DNA of 64,000 nucleotides from contig NZ_JAJAVB010000048.1 of assembly GCF_020615385.1 (NCBI RefSeq), positions 1 through 64,000 on the forward strand, read 5' to 3'. Source of the stretch: Jiella soli. Lineage in GTDB: Bacteria; Pseudomonadota; Alphaproteobacteria; Rhizobiales; Rhizobiaceae. The notes beneath the pieces are model-generated. The model was not told the DNA's origin. It saw only the letters and a list, made by a program, of their open reading frames with translations, and did not search any database. Both the position numbers and the translations under genes were made by a program. Below are positions 1-8,091 of the stretch, one piece after another; the stretch's first letter is position 1; each line of letters begins with the position of its first letter.

Positions 1-15
1 ATGACCGAGTGAATC

Positions 16-43
16 AAAAACCCCCGGCAATAGCCAGGGGTTT
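16..43 (-). terminator. Rho-independent terminator, leftward
   Basis: A C-run plus GGC (21-28) pairs with GCC plus GGGG (33-40) across a short AATA loop, with one bulged base. Reading leftward, the hairpin is followed by five T (complement of 16-20). It would end leftward transcripts. No gene is visible directly to its right on that strand, so it may also act together with the neighbouring rightward terminator. Confidence 0.55.
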
Positions 44-56
44 GTCAGCAGTCTGG

Positions 57-90
57 GGCCGCTTCCGCAAGGAAGCGGCCTTTTGATTTT
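57..90 (+). terminator. Rho-independent terminator, rightward
   Basis: Perfect 10-bp stem GGCCGCTTCC / GGAAGCGGCC with a GCAA tetraloop (57-80), followed by TTTTGATTTT. This is a textbook intrinsic terminator for a gene that ends to the left of or at the window edge. Confidence 0.9.
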
Positions 91-423
91 GTGGCGCCGG
101 TAATTAGCGCGATGAGCGCAAGAGAGACCCACGACGCACCAGCCTCAACTTGGCGAGCTGGCGCAGCACCCCGCTCTGGCTGCCGCCCATCTCCCCCACA
201 AGGGGGGAGATCGATGGGGCGCTGGACGGCGCGAACTCCGCAGCGCCGCCGCAGGCTTCGTGGTCGTCGGAAGCCTGCCACGGCGTATCACGCGAGAGCG
301 ATCTCCCCCCTTGTGGGGGAGATGCCGGCAGGCAGAGGGGGGTAAGACCTCGCCGCGAGACTGACCGGTATCAATGGCCGCTCCGTTCAGGCAGGCACCC
401 GTCCCACCCTTCCACACCGGCGC
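91..423. repeat. Gene-free stretch holding composite palindromic repeat, copy A
   Basis: No convincing gene is seen here. The element runs from about 167 to 344 and consists of two inverted arms of about 45 bp. Each arm carries its own hairpin: ATCTCCCCC / GGGGGAGAT at 189-211 and again at 301-323. The outer flanks are CTCTGGCTGCCGCCC-like on the left and GCCGGCAGGCAGAGGGG-like on the right, so the whole element is an inverted repeat. Two more copies lie at 16357-16648 and 61796-61970. The layout resembles the palindromic intergenic mosaic elements described from rhizobia. It has no coding capacity and is probably spread in trans. Confidence 0.75.
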
Positions 424-1293
424 CTAGATATCCGCGCTCTCGCCCAGCCATCTCACATGCCGCTCGACGGATTTCTTCAGCACCGCCCGCCCGTCCTGGG
501 GAACGACTCGCCCCCAGAAGGCGCCGGTGACCGTCTCGAAGGCAAGGCCATCCAGCGCGGCTTCGATCCGGCGGACGGCCTTCTGCCCGAGCGGGATGTA
601 GTGCGGATAGCTGCGCATGAAGCCGAAGCCGTCGCAGCCGGGAGTGACCTGAAGGATGTCGCCGGACAGAAGCGCGCCCTTGCCGCCGGCTGCGTCCGCA
701 ACGTGCAGAACCGTGCCGCCCGCGAAATGGCCGCCGCAGCGGATCAGGGTCACGCCCGGCAGGATCTCGCGGCGCTCGCCCTCCCAGAGCGCGACATGCG
801 GGCCGGGGCGTTGGATCCAGGCCTTGTCGGCGGCGTGTGTGAGCACCGGAATGCCGCCGAAGGCCTCGGACCATTCGGCCATGGTCGTGTAGTAGTGCGG
901 GTGCGAGATGGCGATCGCGGCGAGACCGCCCAGCCCGTCGATGAGTTCGACCATAGCCCGGTCGATCAGCGGAATCAGGTCCCAGAGAATGTTGCCGGCC
1001 GGCGTGCGCACCAGCAGCGCGCGCTCGCCGATGGCGAAGGACGGCGCCATGCCGAGCCCGAGGAATTCACCGTCATAGGCGATCAGCGCGCGGTGGCCGT
1101 CCCGCATTGCCTCGAACGGCGTCCAGCCCTGGCCGGACGGCGGCACGTATTGGCGCTCGTCGCGGCAGATCGGGCAGGTCTTCGGAGGCGTCTCGGCCGG
1201 CGGATAGCCGGTTCCGCAGGCGGTGCAGAGGAAGGATGTCGGCAAGGGATGATCCGTCAGGTGAGGGGAGTCTGCTGGTGCTGAAGAAGGCAA
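424..1293 (-). CDS. MBL-fold metallohydrolase with N-terminal zinc ribbon
   Basis: A 289-aa protein. An N-terminal rubredoxin-like knuckle (CTACG about residue 23, then CPIC about residue 40) precedes a metallo-beta-lactamase core. The core shows a degenerate metal loop SHPHYY (instead of HxHxDH), the later ligand region CGGHFAGG and the SGD motif. Metal-dependent hydrolysis is likely, but the substrate is unknown. The start is a TTG that lies 37 nt inside the preceding NTF2-like gene, so the two are probably co-transcribed and translationally coupled. No in-frame ATG exists before the zinc ribbon, so a non-ATG start is required. The altered HxHxDH loop could mean a mononuclear or changed metal site. 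Confidence 0.8.
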   Translation of the reverse strand: MPSSAPADSPHLTDHPLPTSFLCTACGTGYPPAETPPKTCPICRDERQYVPPSGQGWTPFEAMRDGHRALIAYDGEFLGLGMAPSFAIGERALLVRTPAGNILWDLIPLIDRAMVELIDGLGGLAAIAISHPHYYTTMAEWSEAFGGIPVLTHAADKAWIQRPGPHVALWEGERREILPGVTLIRCGGHFAGGTVLHVADAAGGKGALLSGDILQVTPGCDGFGFMRSYPHYIPLGQKAVRRIEAALDGLAFETVTGAFWGRVVPQDGRAVLKKSVERHVRWLGESADI

Positions 1294-1604
1294 AGGCCGG
1301 CGGGCTCGCGACTATAGGTCGAGCTGCAGAGGGCCCTGTAGTCAGGCGAGCCGTCGCGCTGGGCCAGCGCACGATAGGCGAGCACCACGACCGGTCCGGT
1401 CACCGCCGTCCGAGTGTCGGTCATCTCGACCGACCGCCAGCGTGGGGCCTGCTCGAGCGTTGCGATGATCGTCTCCCGCCCCTGCAGGATCCCCACCGGC
1501 TCGGCGAAGGCCATGACGCAATCCGGCGCGAGCGTCTCGCGGAAACGATCCGCGCCTTCGATCCACAGCGCCCGCTCGGCCGCCCAGATCGCCTCGTCTC
1601 CCAT
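1257..1604 (-). CDS. NTF2-like (SnoaL/DUF4440-type) small protein
   Basis: A 115-aa single-domain protein with the layout of DUF4440/NTF2-like proteins: an N-terminal helix ending in the DCVMAF strand, then IATLEQAPRW and the C-terminal strand region ALCSSTY and QHQQTPL. The ATG at 1604 is preceded by a strong GGGAGG ribosome-binding site, which decides against a longer N-terminus. Members of this fold bind small ligands or act as isomerases or hydrolases, and no specific activity can be assigned. It overlaps the start of the downstream MBL-fold gene by 37 nt, which suggests a two-gene operon. Confidence 0.75.
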   Translation of the reverse strand: MGDEAIWAAERALWIEGADRFRETLAPDCVMAFAEPVGILQGRETIIATLEQAPRWRSVEMTDTRTAVTGPVVVLAYRALAQRDGSPDYRALCSSTYSREPAGLCLLQHQQTPLT

Positions 1605-1725
1605 CCGCGCCTCCCTCAGGTCCGGCAGATGAAAATCATAGCGCCGAAATCGGCCGCGGACATGGCGGCGCATTCTCTGACAAAGCGGCGACCGTCGGCA
1701 GAGCGGCGCCGGTCGTGCCGCCGGC

Positions 1726-3000
1726 TCAAGCGTAGAGGTCCCGCCGCGTCGGCGGCAGGCCGCTCGGGCCCTTGGAGCGTTTCGACGACAGCGTCTGGTA
1801 GATCAGCAGGCCGCCACGTTCGAAGCCGAGCGAGACGCCGGCGAGATAGAGGAGCCACAGCCGCGCGCGCTCCTCACCGGCGATCGCCGAGGCCTCGTCC
1901 ATCCTTGCCAGCAGCCGGTCGTGCCAGAGCCGGCAGGTGCGGGCATAGTGTTCGCGCCAGTCCTCGACGTCGTGCACCTCGAAACGGTGCTTCTCCAGAA
2001 GCTGTGCGGTGTGGCCGATATGGTCGAGTTCTGCGCCGGGGAAGATGTAGCGGATGATCGCCTGGTACTCCCGCGAGCCCTTGCGGAACTTCGCGTCCGT
2101 CTGCTTGGCGGGCCGGGTGATCGCGTGGTGGAGATAGAGCCCGTTCGGCTTCAGGAGCTTGCGCACCGCCTTGAAATAGGTGTCGTGATTGTCCCAGCCG
2201 ACATGCTCGAACATGCCGATCGAGGCGATCTTGTCGAACGTCCCTTCAAGCTCCTGGAACGGCTTCAGCGCGATCGTGATCCTGTCCGACAGGCCCTTTG
2301 CCGCAACCCGCTCGCGGGCGAGGTCGTATTGCGCCTGGCTGAGCGTCACGCCTTCGCCTGACACTCCGTAGTGCTCGGCGGCGTGAATCAGAAGCGCGCC
2401 CCAGCCGCAGCCGATGTCGAGAAAACGCTCGCCGGGCTTCAGCCGCAGCTTGCGGCAGATCATGTCGAGCTTGTCAGCCTGCGCCTTGTCGATGTCCTCG
2501 TGCCAGCCGTCGAAATAGCCGCAGGAATAGAGCATGCGGCTGTCGAGGAAGAGCCGGTAGAAATCGTTCGACACGTCGTAGTGGAACTGGATCGCCTCCT
2601 TCGAGGAGCCGCTGGCCGCCGCGTTCGCACCGGATGTCGGCCCGGCGCCCTTGGCGCGCCGCGACAGCGCATAGAGGGCGGGGAGGGCGCGGGCCATCTT
2701 CAGCTTGTCGATCCGCTTCAGCGCCGCCTTGGTGCGGATGTCGGAGCGCGCGGCGGCGAGATCGAAGATCGTGCCGTTCTCGACGTCGATCGCCTTGGTC
2801 ATCCAGAGCCCGACGGCATTGGCGATGTTCGGGCGGATGGCGAGCCTGGCGATCGCCGCCGGGTCGTTCAACGCCAGCACCGGCCGGGACCCGTCGCCGC
2901 CGATCCGCTCGCCGGTCCATAGCCGCACCGCCATCCTCGGTTCGAAGGCGGCCACGACATGGCGCACGAGGCCAGCCAGTTTGTCTTCGGCTGTGGCCAT
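1726..3000 (-). CDS. cfa: Cyclopropane-fatty-acyl-phospholipid synthase
   Basis: A 424-aa protein of normal length for the Cfa/CmaS family. It transfers a methylene group from S-adenosylmethionine to cis double bonds of membrane phospholipid acyl chains. The SAM-binding motif FLDIGCGWGALL lies near residue 192. It is followed by the family signatures GEGVTLSQAQYDLAR, IGMFEHVG and a C-terminal LYLAG helix. The N-terminal ~120 residues are the usual lipid-binding region. The ATG at 3000 has a GGAG upstream. A parS-like site lies 12 nt beyond the start (3012-3027). The divergent neighbour is a frameshifted CMD-family gene. Membrane cyclopropanation typically supports acid and stationary-phase tolerance. 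Confidence 0.95.
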   Translation of the reverse strand: MATAEDKLAGLVRHVVAAFEPRMAVRLWTGERIGGDGSRPVLALNDPAAIARLAIRPNIANAVGLWMTKAIDVENGTIFDLAAARSDIRTKAALKRIDKLKMARALPALYALSRRAKGAGPTSGANAAASGSSKEAIQFHYDVSNDFYRLFLDSRMLYSCGYFDGWHEDIDKAQADKLDMICRKLRLKPGERFLDIGCGWGALLIHAAEHYGVSGEGVTLSQAQYDLARERVAAKGLSDRITIALKPFQELEGTFDKIASIGMFEHVGWDNHDTYFKAVRKLLKPNGLYLHHAITRPAKQTDAKFRKGSREYQAIIRYIFPGAELDHIGHTAQLLEKHRFEVHDVEDWREHYARTCRLWHDRLLARMDEASAIAGEERARLWLLYLAGVSLGFERGGLLIYQTLSSKRSKGPSGLPPTRRDLYA

Positions 3001-3011
3001 GCGCAGTCTCC

Positions 3012-3027
3012 AGTCTCACGTGAAACA
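3012..3027. other. parS-like ParB-binding site 1
   Basis: AGTCTCACGTGAAACA matches 14 of 16 positions of the bacterial parS consensus TGTTTCACGTGAAACA. It lies in the cfa upstream region. Read on the other strand it begins TGTTTCACGTGAGAC, the same variant as the site at 18018. Confidence 0.65.
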
Positions 3028-3201
3028 GCTGATCGTCCTGAGCGTGGCTTAACCGCTTGCGAAAGATGCGGCAATTGCGCCGGGACCACGGCCCGGGCTC
3101 AACATGAATTTTCGGACACGCCCTCGGCAAGGGGCCCTCGGACGGTATCTGCTGCACTGCAGCATGCCGCTGCTCTTGAACTCACGCCAAGGAGACGAGC
3201 C

Positions 3202-3769
3202 ATGCGCCTTCCTCTCATCGCGCCGGGCAGCCTGTCCGACGACCAGAAGCCGCTCTACGAGGACATGAAGACCGGCATCGGCGAGAAGTTCAACGCCTTC
3301 GAGGCAATCCGCGAGGACGGCGCGCTGATGGGGGCCGTGGAATCCCTGGCTGCACGAGCCTGAGATCGGCGGGGCGATCTGGGACCTCACCAAGGCGATG
3401 TCGATGCAGGCGACACTCCCCGACAATGCGCGGCAGATCGCCATGCTCGTCACCGGCGCGCATTTCAACGCGGCCTATGAGATCTACGCCCATGTCGCCG
3501 TCGCCGAGAAGGAGGGCATGACCGAGGAGCGGCTGTCGACCCTGGTCGCCGGCGTCAAGCCGACCGGCCTCGCCGACGAGGAGGAGGTGGCCTATGACCT
3601 CGCCCATGCCCTCGTCACCGGCAGCGTCCTGCCGCGGCCGACCTACGACATGGCGGTGAAGACCTTCGGCCAGCACGGCGCCAACGAATTGATCTATCTC
3701 GTCGGGCTCTACTGCCTCGTTTCGGTGACGCTGAACGGCTTCAACGTGCCAGTGCCTGGAAAGGAATAG
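3202..3769 (+). pseudogene. Carboxymuconolactone decarboxylase family protein, frameshifted
   Basis: The first 44 codons (MRLPLIAPGSLSDDQ..., start at 3202 with an AAGGAGAC ribosome-binding site) run into a stop at 3361-3363. The family's continuation (GPWNPWLHEPEIGGAIWDL, then the AMSMQATLP region and on to 3769) is in the next frame. Removing one G from the five-G run at 3330-3334 restores a single ORF of about 188 codons. The complete protein would be an AhpD/CMD-like fold protein. No CxxC redox pair is visible in it, so it belongs to the non-peroxidase branch. Either this is a recent single-base inactivation or a homopolymer sequencing error. The lack of any other damage favours very recent or artefactual origin. 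Confidence 0.85.
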
Positions 3770-3874
3770 CCGTCGGGCCATCTCGCGCGGCCTGGGCGAT
3801 TCCCTGCAGTATTGGGACCCGGAGAAGTCCAGCCGCCGCGCCGAACTTGAGCGGGCGTCCGGCCGGACGCGGCA

Positions 3875-4387
3875 TCAGCCGCGCTCGCGGACTGACGAGG
3901 CCGCTTCGCTGAACGTTTCGGGCCGCGAGCCATCGCACCAGTTGCGGCGCTTGCCGCCCTTGTAGGGCGCAACGAGCCCTTCCTTCAGCAGCGTGCGCGA
4001 CAGGTCCTTCTCCGTATCGGTGGCGATGCGGGCGAGGACGCGGCCGTAATATTTACCGCCGGAGATTTCATAGAGCTTCACCCTGTCGTCGCCGATCAGG
4101 GCCACGAGGCGGTTGGTCGCGACGTCGGCGGCATGCTTTTCGGCGGGGCATTTGCCGCGATGTTCCGGTGCGTCGATCCCCTTCAGCCGCACGGCGACAT
4201 GGACCGTCTGCATCGGCCAGATGAAGGCCTCGACCTCGACAGTGTCGCCGTCGCGAACCTTGGTGACGCGCGCCTCGACCGGCCCGGTGATCGCCTTCGC
4301 GAACTCGCCGTCGGCCCAAGCGGATGCGGCGTCACCCGAGAGGGCGAGAAAAATGCAACCAAAAAGAGCAGCATGCTGGCGGTACAT
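3875..4387 (-). CDS. Secreted thermonuclease-family (SNase-like) protein
   Basis: A 170-aa protein with an N-terminal signal sequence (hydrophobic FGCIFLALSG, likely cleavage after SAWA). A staphylococcal-nuclease OB-fold follows: VTKVRDGDTVEV, VRLKGIDAPE, a KYYGRVLARI strand and LVAPYKGG. The catalytic arginine of the RLxGIDAPE motif and the acidic DGDT residues are present. The product is probably a periplasmic or secreted calcium-dependent nuclease, or a nucleic-acid-binding SNase-like protein. It is a single gene transcribed leftward with its own ~190-nt upstream region. Confidence 0.85.
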   Translation of the reverse strand: MYRQHAALFGCIFLALSGDAASAWADGEFAKAITGPVEARVTKVRDGDTVEVEAFIWPMQTVHVAVRLKGIDAPEHRGKCPAEKHAADVATNRLVALIGDDRVKLYEISGGKYYGRVLARIATDTEKDLSRTLLKEGLVAPYKGGKRRNWCDGSRPETFSEAASSVRERG

Positions 4388-4581
4388 AAGCGACGGTTTC
4401 GGTGGCCTGCAACAGATCGGAGTATATTCCTAGTCAAAGGCGAAAGAAAGAGGGCGAATGGGCATGAGCGGGGGCCGCAACTTGGCTCTAAGGCACGACG
4501 CGCATCGGCCGCGGACCGAATGCCATCTAGGACTTCCGGCATACAACCATTGCGATTGAAGATGAGTTTCGCGCGCCGGTC

Positions 4582-4866
4582 TCAGAAGTCGGAGATGATG
4601 CCGTTCTTCTCCCAGTCGCCGTAGCGGACCGGCTCAGGCCCCTCGCGGCCGGCAAGCTCCTTCGGCAACTCGCCCGGTTGCACCCGTTCCGCGGCGCCGC
4701 GACGCCGGCGCTCCTCGGCTTCGGCAAGCGCGCGGAGGGCGGCGGGCGGAAGCTCCCGCCCTTTATGGCCGCGAGCCGGACTAGTCGCGCCCGCCACGCT
4801 GTCGTGCGCGGCTTCTCCGGTGCGCTGTTCCGTCGGCTCGTCTGTCACGTCCATGACTCCATTCAT
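4582..4866 (-). CDS. DUF1674 protein (SDHAF4-like)
   Basis: About 94 aa. The C-terminus EGPEPVRYGDWEKNGIISDF is the hallmark of the DUF1674 family, whose eukaryotic member SDHAF4 assists assembly of the succinate dehydrogenase flavoprotein. The N-terminal part is charged and probably disordered. Two ATGs (4866 and 4854) are possible and neither has an ideal ribosome-binding site. In many Hyphomicrobiales this gene lies next to htpX and rsmB, which are a few kb away here. The SDH-assembly role is an inference from the family. Confidence 0.8.
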   Translation of the reverse strand: MNGVMDVTDEPTEQRTGEAAHDSVAGATSPARGHKGRELPPAALRALAEAEERRRRGAAERVQPGELPKELAGREGPEPVRYGDWEKNGIISDF

Positions 4867-5084
4867 CTCGCCCGCACGAGCACGAGCCATCGCGGCTGGC
4901 GCACTCACGTCTCCATGCCTCGGGCGGGCCGGCGACGATAGGCGGCGATCTCCGCAATCCCGTCTCCGCGTCGAAGCGGAACATTGGAAATGGGCACTCG
5001 AATGATCCGGATCAATGTGGAGGGGATGCGGATCGGTCATCTCTGGCTGACAAAGGGGCTGTCAAGGCAGGAGTCCGTCTACCC

Positions 5085-5276
5085 GTGGAGTGGCAACCGA
5101 TCTCCAGCGCACCGTTCGATCGCGATCTCGAGCTGGCGGTGCTCGACCATGATGAGCAACACGCTCTCGTCTTCCCTTGCCGGCGGACGTCCTTCGGCTG
5201 GGTCCAGAGCGATGGCGGGGCGAAGATCGACATCCGCCCGAGTCATTGGCGCGAATGGCGCAAACCGCGTGACTGA
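5085..5276 (+). CDS. Small conserved protein, function unknown
   Basis: A 63-aa protein with a GTG start preceded by AGGAG. The pattern WQPISSAPFDRDLELAVLD, a CRR turn, FGWV and the terminal SHWREW is a compact conserved small protein that I recall from Hyphomicrobiales genomes. Its start resembles DUF551-like proteins. No signal peptide or membrane segment is seen. It converges on the next small gene with only 13 nt between stops. Confidence 0.7.
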   Translation: MEWQPISSAPFDRDLELAVLDHDEQHALVFPCRRTSFGWVQSDGGAKIDIRPSHWREWRKPRD

Positions 5277-5289
5277 GCCGCCGGCGGTA

Positions 5290-5454
5290 TCAGGTCTTCG
5301 ACTGGCGGCTTGGCGGCTGCTTGCGGCAGGCCGCCAGCTTGGCCTCCTCCTCGGCCAGGAGCCGCAGGATCATTTCGCGCTTCTTCGCGTCCGTCTCTTT
5401 CGTCAGGAGCTTGCGGAAATGCTCGATGTTCAGCTGCGCGATGCTCTCGTCCAC
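5290..5454 (-). CDS. Small conserved coiled-coil protein, function unknown
   Basis: About 54 aa. It is highly charged and helical (AQLNIEHFRKLL, KREMILRLLAEEEAKLAAC), a type of short protein common in Hyphomicrobiales. I place the start at the GTG (5454) because a GGAG lies 7-8 nt upstream. A TTG at 5481 would add nine residues. No function can be assigned. Confidence 0.65.
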   Translation of the reverse strand: MDESIAQLNIEHFRKLLTKETDAKKREMILRLLAEEEAKLAACRKQPPSRQSKT

Positions 5455-5678
5455 TGTGATTCTCCGCCGAGGTTCGAGCAATTGTCATGGGCGCGGCGCA
5501 TCGCCGGCGCGCTGCCGAAGAACGGGCGTCGCAGCCGATTCTCCTGGCGAGCTTGCCGATCCCCGGTCGGACCTATACCGGCTGCTTGGCATCCTCGCGC
5601 TGACGAAAGTCAGTATTGGCCTCGTTCTTTCGCCGAAGGTGCCCGGGCCGGTCGGCATGCGCAAGGGGGCGTCCGGCA

Positions 5679-6407
5679 GTGAAGGACAAGACGCCGAAGA
5701 GCGCCCATCTGAAGATCCGTGCGGTTGGAAGCTTGCCGCCCACGCCGGGCGAGCGACGGGGCGTGCTGCCGCTCTCCGGGTCCGAACGGACCGAGCTCGC
5801 GCGGCTCGCCGAAATCGTGGAATACCGCACGCCGGGATCGCAGATCCTCCTCGAGGGCGAGTCGAGCCGCTTCCTGTTTCTCCTGGCGACCGGCGTCGTG
5901 CGCACGCATGTCACGCTGACCAATGGCGATCGGCAGATCCTTGCCTTTCATTGGCCCGGCGATCTCTTCGGCCTGGCGGCGGAGGGGCGCTATGTGGCGT
6001 CGGCCGAAGCGGTGACCCCGTCGACCGTCTACCGGTTTCCCTATCGCGAACTGCAGGATCTCCTCGAAGCCAATCCGGGCATCCAGTACGGATTCTTCGT
6101 CAAGGCCTTGCATGAATGGCGTGCCGCGCAGCGCCAGCTGATCGTGATGGGCCGATTCGACGTCTCCAAGCGCCTGGCGATCTTCCTTCTCGACTGCTCG
6201 ACCCATGACGCGTTCTTCGAGGCGAAGGATGGCGTTCTCACCTTGCCGATGACCCGCTGCGACATCGCCGACTATCTCGGCACATCGGCCGAATCGATCA
6301 CCCGCGCCGTCGCCAAGCTGGAGCGCGAGGGCCTCCTCGCCCGGCTGAGTGCGCGCGAATTCCGGCTCGATCGCGAGAAACTTCAGGCCTTTGCCAGTTT
6401 CACGTGA
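5679..6407 (+). CDS. Crp/Fnr-family transcriptional regulator
   Basis: About 242 aa. It has an N-terminal cyclic-nucleotide-binding-like beta barrel (about residues 40-150: ILLEGESSRFLFLLATGVV, FHWPGDLFGL), a dimerisation helix and a C-terminal winged helix-turn-helix (CDIADYLGTSAESITRAVAKLEREG). No N-terminal cysteine cluster is seen, so this is not a classical oxygen-sensing Fnr; the FixK/other Crp-like branch is more likely. The GTG at 5679 has AAGGGGG about 10 nt upstream. The stop codon lies inside a near-perfect parS site. The target genes are not evident from this window. Confidence 0.88.
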   Translation: MKDKTPKSAHLKIRAVGSLPPTPGERRGVLPLSGSERTELARLAEIVEYRTPGSQILLEGESSRFLFLLATGVVRTHVTLTNGDRQILAFHWPGDLFGLAAEGRYVASAEAVTPSTVYRFPYRELQDLLEANPGIQYGFFVKALHEWRAAQRQLIVMGRFDVSKRLAIFLLDCSTHDAFFEAKDGVLTLPMTRCDIADYLGTSAESITRAVAKLEREGLLARLSAREFRLDREKLQAFASFT

Positions 6408-6411
6408 AACA
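6396..6411. other. parS-like ParB-binding site 2
   Basis: AGTTTCACGTGAAACA matches 15 of 16 positions of the parS consensus. It spans the last codons and the TGA of the Crp/Fnr gene. It is the best of three such sites in the first 18 kb. Confidence 0.8.
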
Positions 6412-6458
6412 GGGGCAGCGGGCTGAGCCCTGTCTCCCCCCGTATTGCGGGATCCGCC

Positions 6459-6734
6459 TCAGCCCCGCAATTCGCCCCATGCCGGGTTCCAGTCGACGTC
6501 GACCTCCTTTTCGATCAGGACTTCGGCGTCGCCGATCGCCTGACGCTTGTTCTCGGCGATCCGGAACGCCTCTTCGGGGTCCATCTCCTCGCTCGGATAG
6601 ACGGACGCTTCGGCCGGATCACCGGTCTCGTCGAAGCCGATCAGGAAAGCCTTCACCTGGTCGCCCTCCCTGACCAGCCGCACGACGAGCTGGCCTTCCT
6701 GGCGGGTTCCTTCGAGGCGGCGGTACTGGGCCAT
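6459..6734 (-). CDS. Small acidic conserved hypothetical protein
   Basis: A 91-aa protein starting MAQYRRLEGTRQEGQLVVR, with AAGGAGA before the ATG. It is acidic in the second half (SEEMDPEEAF, EVLIEKEVDVDWNPAW), with no signal peptide or membrane helix. It is convergent with the Crp/Fnr gene. I do not recognise a named domain. The strong ribosome-binding site and clean reading frame support it as real. Confidence 0.65.
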   Translation of the reverse strand: MAQYRRLEGTRQEGQLVVRLVREGDQVKAFLIGFDETGDPAEASVYPSEEMDPEEAFRIAENKRQAIGDAEVLIEKEVDVDWNPAWGELRG

Positions 6735-7014
6735 GATCCATCTCCTTGCGGCCGGTTGGTCGTGAGGGCGAGGCGCGAGGGAAAGCCTCGGCCGCCCTTC
6801 ACGTCTCGGGCGAGGCGGGTGTCCCGCCGGCCTGGGTGCGGGAGATAAGCTTCCCGAAAGGCGCTCACAGGCAGATCCTCGGTGGCCGGCTAAACGATTG
6901 CGGCAAGGGCAGCGGACACGTCCCGAGAGACATTGAAGGCCGGCCGCGAAATTCCCAGATTCCCGGCAAACGGCGGCACTTGCCGCCCCTTTCCGGAGGT
7001 GCGAAATCACCCGC

Positions 7015-8091
7015 ATGAACATGATCAAGACGGCGATGCTGATCGCCTTTCTGACGGCCCTCTTCATGGGCGTCGGTTTTATGATCGGCGGCACGGGCGG
7101 CATGGCGTTCGCCTTCGTCTTGGCCGCCGGCATGAACCTCTACACCTACTGGAACGCGGACCGGCTGGTCCTGTCCATGCACCATGCGCGCGAGGTCGAT
7201 GCGCGTACGGCGCCTGAGTTCTACCGCATCGTCGAGGGCCTTGCCGGCAATGCCGGCCTGCCCATGCCGAAGGTCTATGTCATCGACAGCCCGCAGCCGA
7301 ACGCCTTTGCCACCGGGCGTAACCCCCGGAACGCGGCCGTCGCCGCCTCGACCGGCCTCCTGGAGCGGCTGACGGCCGAGGAGGTCGCCGGCGTGATGGC
7401 GCACGAACTGTCGCATGTCGAAAACCGCGACACGCTGATCATGACGATCACCGCGACGCTTGCGGGCGCGATCTCCATGCTCGCCAATTTCGGCTTCTTC
7501 TTCGGTGGCAGCAGAGACAACAACAATCCGCTCGGCTTCGTCGGCGTTCTCGTCGCGATCATCGTCGCACCGCTCGCCGCCATGCTGGTGCAGATGGCGA
7601 TCAGCCGGACGCGGGAATATTCGGCCGACCGGCGCGGCGCCGAAATCTGCGGCAATCCGCTCTGGCTCGCCTCGGCCCTTGGCAAGATCGCCAGCACGGC
7701 CCGGCGGATTCCGAACCCTGATGCCGAGCGCAATCCCGCGACCGCCCACATGTTCATCATCAACCCCTTGAGCGGACAGCGAATGGACAATCTGTTCTCG
7801 ACCCATCCCGACACGGAGAACCGCATCGTGGCACTGCAGGAACTGGCTGGCCGGATCGGCGGCGGCGGCGGGGCGGGCTTCGCGCGAACCGGCTATACGG
7901 CTGCGGAGCGCATTGCGCCGCGCGCGCCCGAGCCGGCGACCGCGATCGACCATTCGGCACCCGGCCCCTGGGGCGATGGCGGCCGGCCCGACAGGGCGGA
8001 CAAGGAAGGGCCGGTGCCAGGCCCTTGGAGCAATCGCGGCCGCCGGCCGTCGGGCAAGACCGATCGCTCGCGCCGGGGACCCTGGGGTTGA
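7015..8091 (+). CDS. htpX: Membrane zinc metalloprotease HtpX
   Basis: A 358-aa M48-family protease of the inner membrane that helps degrade misfolded membrane proteins. Two N-terminal membrane helices ([31 protein letters not shown]) are followed by the zinc motif HELSH near residue 129. Two further hydrophobic segments follow ([20 protein letters not shown] and [18 protein letters not shown]), then the [12 protein letters not shown] glutamate region that supplies the third ligand. A Gly/Pro/Arg-rich tail of roughly 60 residues follows the catalytic domain and makes the protein longer than most HtpX. The start has GGAGG at ~7000. The rsmB-like gene follows with an overlapping TTG. Confidence 0.95.
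   Translation: MNMIKTAMLIAFLTALFMGVGFMIGGTGGMAFAFVLAAGMNLYTYWNADRLVLSMHHAREVDARTAPEFYRIVEGLAGNAGLPMPKVYVIDSPQPNAFATGRNPRNAAVAASTGLLERLTAEEVAGVMAHELSHVENRDTLIMTITATLAGAISMLANFGFFFGGSRDNNNPLGFVGVLVAIIVAPLAAMLVQMAISRTREYSADRRGAEICGNPLWLASALGKIASTARRIPNPDAERNPATAHMFIINPLSGQRMDNLFSTHPDTENRIVALQELAGRIGGGGGAGFARTGYTAAERIAPRAPEPATAIDHSAPGPWGDGGRPDRADKEGPVPGPWSNRGRRPSGKTDRSRRGPWG

Noticed and set aside
1-12. ATGACCGAGTGA at the window edge as a mini-ORF
   Set aside because: Three codons only; more likely the tail of a gene outside the window or chance.
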